NCBI GenBank assembly: GCA_035765755.1
Contig: DASTWW010000162.1
Location: forward strand, 1-16,662
DNA from: DASSKA01 sp035765755
GTDB taxonomy: Bacteria; Actinomycetota; Actinomycetes; Propionibacteriales; Nocardioidaceae
Direction: 5' to 3'
Length of the DNA stretch: 16,662 bases
A model generated the notes under the pieces. The model was not told the DNA's origin. It ran no database searches and saw nothing but the letters and a program-made list of their open reading frames with translations. The position numbers were made by a program, and so were the translations under genes. The stretch's first letter is position 1; the number at the start of each line of letters is the position of its first letter. Of the stretch, positions 14,210-16,662 are shown piece by piece.

Positions 14210-14215
14210 TAGCGT
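14210..14215 (+). promoter_or_regulatory. Probable -10 element of the FAD oxidoreductase gene (leaderless)
   Basis: TAGCGT fits TANNNT and ends 8 bases before the GTG at 14224. No ribosome-binding site is present, so a leaderless transcript is likely. Confidence 0.45.
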
Positions 14216-14223
14216 GTGCTGCC

Positions 14224-15816
14224 GTGACTTCGCAATCGGATCAGACCGCGTCCGGTCGCTACGACGTGGTGATCGTCGGCGGCGGGCACAACGGGCTCGT
14301 CGCGGCGACGTACCTCGCCCGAGCCGGCGTCTCGACGCTGCTGCTCGAACGGCTGCCGCACACCGGCGGAGCGGCGATCAGCGCGCAGGCGTTCAGCGGG
14401 CTGCCGGCCCGGCTGTCGCGATACTCCTACCTGGTCAGCCTGATGCCGCAGCAGATCATCGACGACCTCGGGCTCGGGCTGGAGCTCCGGTCGCGCCGCA
14501 CCGCGTCGTACACCCCGACCGTGCGCGAGGGCCGGCACACCGGGCTGCTCGTCGAGCGCGAGGAGGGCGCCGCGACCAGGGAGTCGTTCCAGGCGCTGAC
14601 CGGGTCGGACCGGGAGTACGACGCGTGGCGGACGTTCTACGGGGAGGTGGCCGGGCTCGCCGAGGCGATCGCCCCGACCCTGCTCTCCCCGCTGCCGACC
14701 GCCAAGGAGATGGCCGCACGCGTCGACCGGGGCATCTGGGACGCGGTGATCGAGAACCCGATCGGCAAGGCCATCGAGGACCGGTTCACAGACGACACCG
14801 TCCGCGGGGTGGTCGCCACCGACGCGGTGATCGGCACCTTCGCCTCGCTCCACGACACCTCGCTGGCGCAGAACCGCTGCTTCCTCTACCACATGATCGG
14901 CAACGGGACCGGCGAGTGGCGGGTGCCGGTCGGCGGGATGGGCGCGGTCACCGACTCGCTGGCCGGGGCCGCCCGCGCCGCGGGCGCGCACATCGTGACC
15001 GGCGCCGGGGTCAGCCGCATCGAGTCCGACGGCAGCACCGCGCAGGTGACCTGGCACGACGGGCACGCCAGCCACACCGCGGAGACCGACTGGGTGCTCT
15101 CGAACGTGGCCCCGTGGGTGTTGAGCGTGCTGATCGGCGAAGACCCCGGCGAGCGCCCGGAGGGCTCACAGCTGAAGGTCAACCTGCTCGTCGACCGGCT
15201 GCCCCGGTTCAGGTCCGGCGCCGACCCGGAGGCGGCGTGGGCCGGCACCCTGCACGTCGCCGAGGACTTCACCCAGCTGGAGAAGGCGTACGTCGAGGCG
15301 GCCTCCGGCCGGGTGCCGAGCGTCATGCCCGGCGAGGTGTACTGCCACTCGCTCACCGACCCGTCCATCCTCGGCGACCTGGCCGGCAGCGGCGCGCACA
15401 CACTGACCTATTTCGGGGTGCACACCCCGGCCTCGGTGTTCGACGGGGACGTCGAGGCGCAGCGGGACACCGCGGTCGAACGGTTCCTGGACGCGGTCAA
15501 CGAGCACCTCGAGGAGCCGCTGGAGTCCTGTCTGTCCCTGGACGCCGACGGCAACCCCTGCCTGGAGGCCAAGGCGCCCCAGGACATCGACGAGGCGCTC
15601 GCGATGCCCGGCGGGCACATCTTCCACGGCGACCTGTCCTGGCCGTGGGCGCCGAACCGGGCCCGCCTGGACACCCCGGCGCAGCGCTGGGGGGTGGCCA
15701 CCGAGGTGCCGAACGTGCTGCTGTGCGGCGCCGGCGCCCGGCGCGGCGGTGCGGTCAGCGGCATCGGCGGGCACAACGCCGCCCAGGCCGTGCTGGAGGC
15801 CATCGCCCGTCGCTGA
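14224..15816 (+). CDS. FAD-dependent oxidoreductase, phytoene-dehydrogenase-related
   Basis: A 530-residue flavoprotein of the phytoene desaturase/amine oxidase superfamily (COG1233-type). The N-terminal dinucleotide-binding fold is clear: DVVIVGGGHNGLVAATYLARAG with G19, G21 and G24, and E42 at the end of strand 2 (LLLERL). HTGGAAISAQAFSG follows, as in this group. The middle has GEWRVPVGGMGAVTDSLAGA (the pattern that positions the substrate domain). The C-terminal flavin motif is NVLLCGAGARRGGAVSGIGG followed by HNAAQAVLE. Members are often annotated as NAD(P)/FAD-dependent oxidoreductases of unknown substrate. There is no carotenoid cluster nearby, so a carotenoid role is not supported. 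The GTG at 14224 is the only start giving a complete fold with a plausible -10. Pirin is divergent from it. Confidence 0.88.
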   Translation: MTSQSDQTASGRYDVVIVGGGHNGLVAATYLARAGVSTLLLERLPHTGGAAISAQAFSGLPARLSRYSYLVSLMPQQIIDDLGLGLELRSRRTASYTPTVREGRHTGLLVEREEGAATRESFQALTGSDREYDAWRTFYGEVAGLAEAIAPTLLSPLPTAKEMAARVDRGIWDAVIENPIGKAIEDRFTDDTVRGVVATDAVIGTFASLHDTSLAQNRCFLYHMIGNGTGEWRVPVGGMGAVTDSLAGAARAAGAHIVTGAGVSRIESDGSTAQVTWHDGHASHTAETDWVLSNVAPWVLSVLIGEDPGERPEGSQLKVNLLVDRLPRFRSGADPEAAWAGTLHVAEDFTQLEKAYVEAASGRVPSVMPGEVYCHSLTDPSILGDLAGSGAHTLTYFGVHTPASVFDGDVEAQRDTAVERFLDAVNEHLEEPLESCLSLDADGNPCLEAKAPQDIDEALAMPGGHIFHGDLSWPWAPNRARLDTPAQRWGVATEVPNVLLCGAGARRGGAVSGIGGHNAAQAVLEAIARR

Positions 15817-15880
15817 GCCGCCGCGCAAAGGACCAGGGGACGTGCTGGGCTCCGATTTCATGTCGTGCCCGCCACGCTGA

Positions 15881-15886
15881 TACAGT
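15881..15886 (+). promoter_or_regulatory. Possible -10 of tRNA-Lys
   Basis: TACAGT, a TANNNT match, ends 14 bases before the tRNA. A weak TTTCAT at 15856-15861 is 19 bp upstream and may be the -35. Confidence 0.35.
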
Positions 15887-15900
15887 TCCAGTCGCTTCAG

Positions 15901-15973
<73 letters not shown>

Positions 15974-15982
15974 CAAATCCCC

Positions 15983-16011
15983 AGGTCAGCGGCCCTCACG
16001 GACGCTGACCT
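15983..16011. terminator. Hairpin after tRNA-Lys
   Basis: A 9-bp stem AGGTCAGCG/CGCTGACCT with an 11-base loop, followed by TTCTCG on the plus strand. It lies between tRNA-Lys and the convergent methyltransferase gene (stop at 16046) and may serve both. Confidence 0.6.
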
Positions 16012-16045
16012 TCTCGCGGGTGTCGTCGCACCACGAAGATAGCGC

Positions 16046-16662
16046 TCAGCAGCGCCGCAAGCGCAGCACGCCGGTGAGCATCGGCAGGTCGAACTCGCCG
16101 GTGGTGTCTGGTGTGTTCGCGAGGAAGGCACGGATGCGGCCGCGGGTGGCCTCCCGCTCCGGGTCCGCCATCACCAGCACGCCAGCACGCGTCGCGAGTG
16201 CGGCCACGAGCGAGTCAACCGTGCGACGCTGTCGGTGCGGGAACTCGGCCTGCTCCGGCGAGCCGAACCGGGCGGCTGCGCCAGGGCTGGGGAGATGCGA
16301 CCGTGCCGTTGCCGAGCGCCATCCGCGAAACGTGTCACGCGGGCCGACGGCCGCGCTCCCGCTGACTCGTGCGAGTTCGGCCACCCAGCCGACGCGATCG
16401 TCGAGCACGTTCCACAGCCCGGCGAGGATGCCACCAGGCACGAGGACCCGGGCGATCTCGGGTCCCGCGACATCCATGTCGAACCAGTGAAGGGAATGGC
16501 CGGCCAGCACGGCATCGACGGACGCGTCCGGCAACGGGATCTCCTCGGCCCTGCCCCTCATCGCACGCGCGGCCGCCAGCCCACGACGCAGCTCGGCCAG
16601 CATCGCAGGGTCCGGCTCGACCGCGATGACGTCCGCGCCGAGCTCGAGAAGCGCCTCGGTCA
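16046..16662 (-). CDS. Class I SAM-dependent methyltransferase (partial, 5' end outside window)
   Basis: The frame is open to the window edge, so only the C-terminal ~204 residues are visible. At the edge TEALLELGADVIAVEPDPAM matches the acidic strand-2 end that binds the SAM ribose in Methyltransf_11-type enzymes. The Gly-rich motif I must lie just beyond the window. Motifs in view are AEEIPLPDASVDAVLAGHSL followed by HWFD (motif II region) and EIARVLVPGGILAGLWNV (motif III). The C-terminal part (RTVDSLVAALATRAGVLVM, then REATRGRIRAFL) fits the cap region of ubiE/tam-like small-molecule methyltransferases. The substrate is unknown. An internal ATG at 16603 is not the true start because homology continues upstream of it. 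Confidence 0.87.
   Translation of the reverse strand, partial: TEALLELGADVIAVEPDPAMLAELRRGLAAARAMRGRAEEIPLPDASVDAVLAGHSLHWFDMDVAGPEIARVLVPGGILAGLWNVLDDRVGWVAELARVSGSAAVGPRDTFRGWRSATARSHLPSPGAAARFGSPEQAEFPHRQRRTVDSLVAALATRAGVLVMADPEREATRGRIRAFLANTPDTTGEFDLPMLTGVLRLRRC

Overview
The window is very GC-rich and reads as chromosome of an actinomycete-type actinobacterium. The orn-tRNA-His pair, a TreT-like GT4 enzyme, an RDD protein next to an Asp-repeat protein, an IS481-type transposase remnant, frequent GTG starts and apparently leaderless promoters all fit. The genus cannot be fixed from the sequence alone. Most of the window is ordinary housekeeping or peripheral metabolism. I found no CRISPR array, phage block, toxin-antitoxin pair or biosynthetic cluster.

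Layout. 1-3250: a small membrane protein (-), a GNAT acetyltransferase (-), an MBL-fold hydrolase (+), then a large-type phosphatidylserine decarboxylase (-) with a VOC/glyoxalase-like gene upstream of it (-). The MBL and decarboxylase genes converge on a hairpin. 3245-4550: a gene-poor stretch with one small ORF that has a strong ribosome-binding site, tRNA-Arg(TCT), and a decayed IS481-family element. The element has lost its catalytic core but keeps iterated motifs at both ends. 4553-7844: a cardiolipin synthase (-) divergent from an AI-2E/PerM-type transporter (+), then a convergent multi-pass membrane protein (-).

7948-10596: a TreT-like glycosyltransferase (+) overlaps tail-to-tail with a MOSC-domain gene (-). 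About 490 bp without a conventional gene follows, holding a strong hairpin and a possible 26-codon leaderless ORF. 10596-12861: oligoribonuclease orn, tRNA-His, a protein built on a 9-residue Asp-rich repeat, and an RDD membrane protein, all on +; the last two are almost certainly cotranscribed. 12862-15816: a large hairpin, a remnant of a biotinyl/lipoyl carrier domain lying in frame behind a pirin gene (-), and a divergent FAD oxidoreductase of the phytoene-dehydrogenase-related group (+). 15901-16662: tRNA-Lys(CTT), a hairpin, and a SAM methyltransferase gene (-) whose 5' end lies beyond the window.

Functional threads are loose. Phospholipid metabolism is represented twice (decarboxylase and cardiolipin synthase), RNA metabolism by orn and three tRNAs, and redox or stress functions by pirin with its divergent FAD enzyme. 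The observations most worth a second look are the 9-residue repeat protein, the carrier-domain remnant behind the pirin stop codon, the iterated IS ends, and the leaderless -10/GTG architecture, including the possible small gene at 10128.
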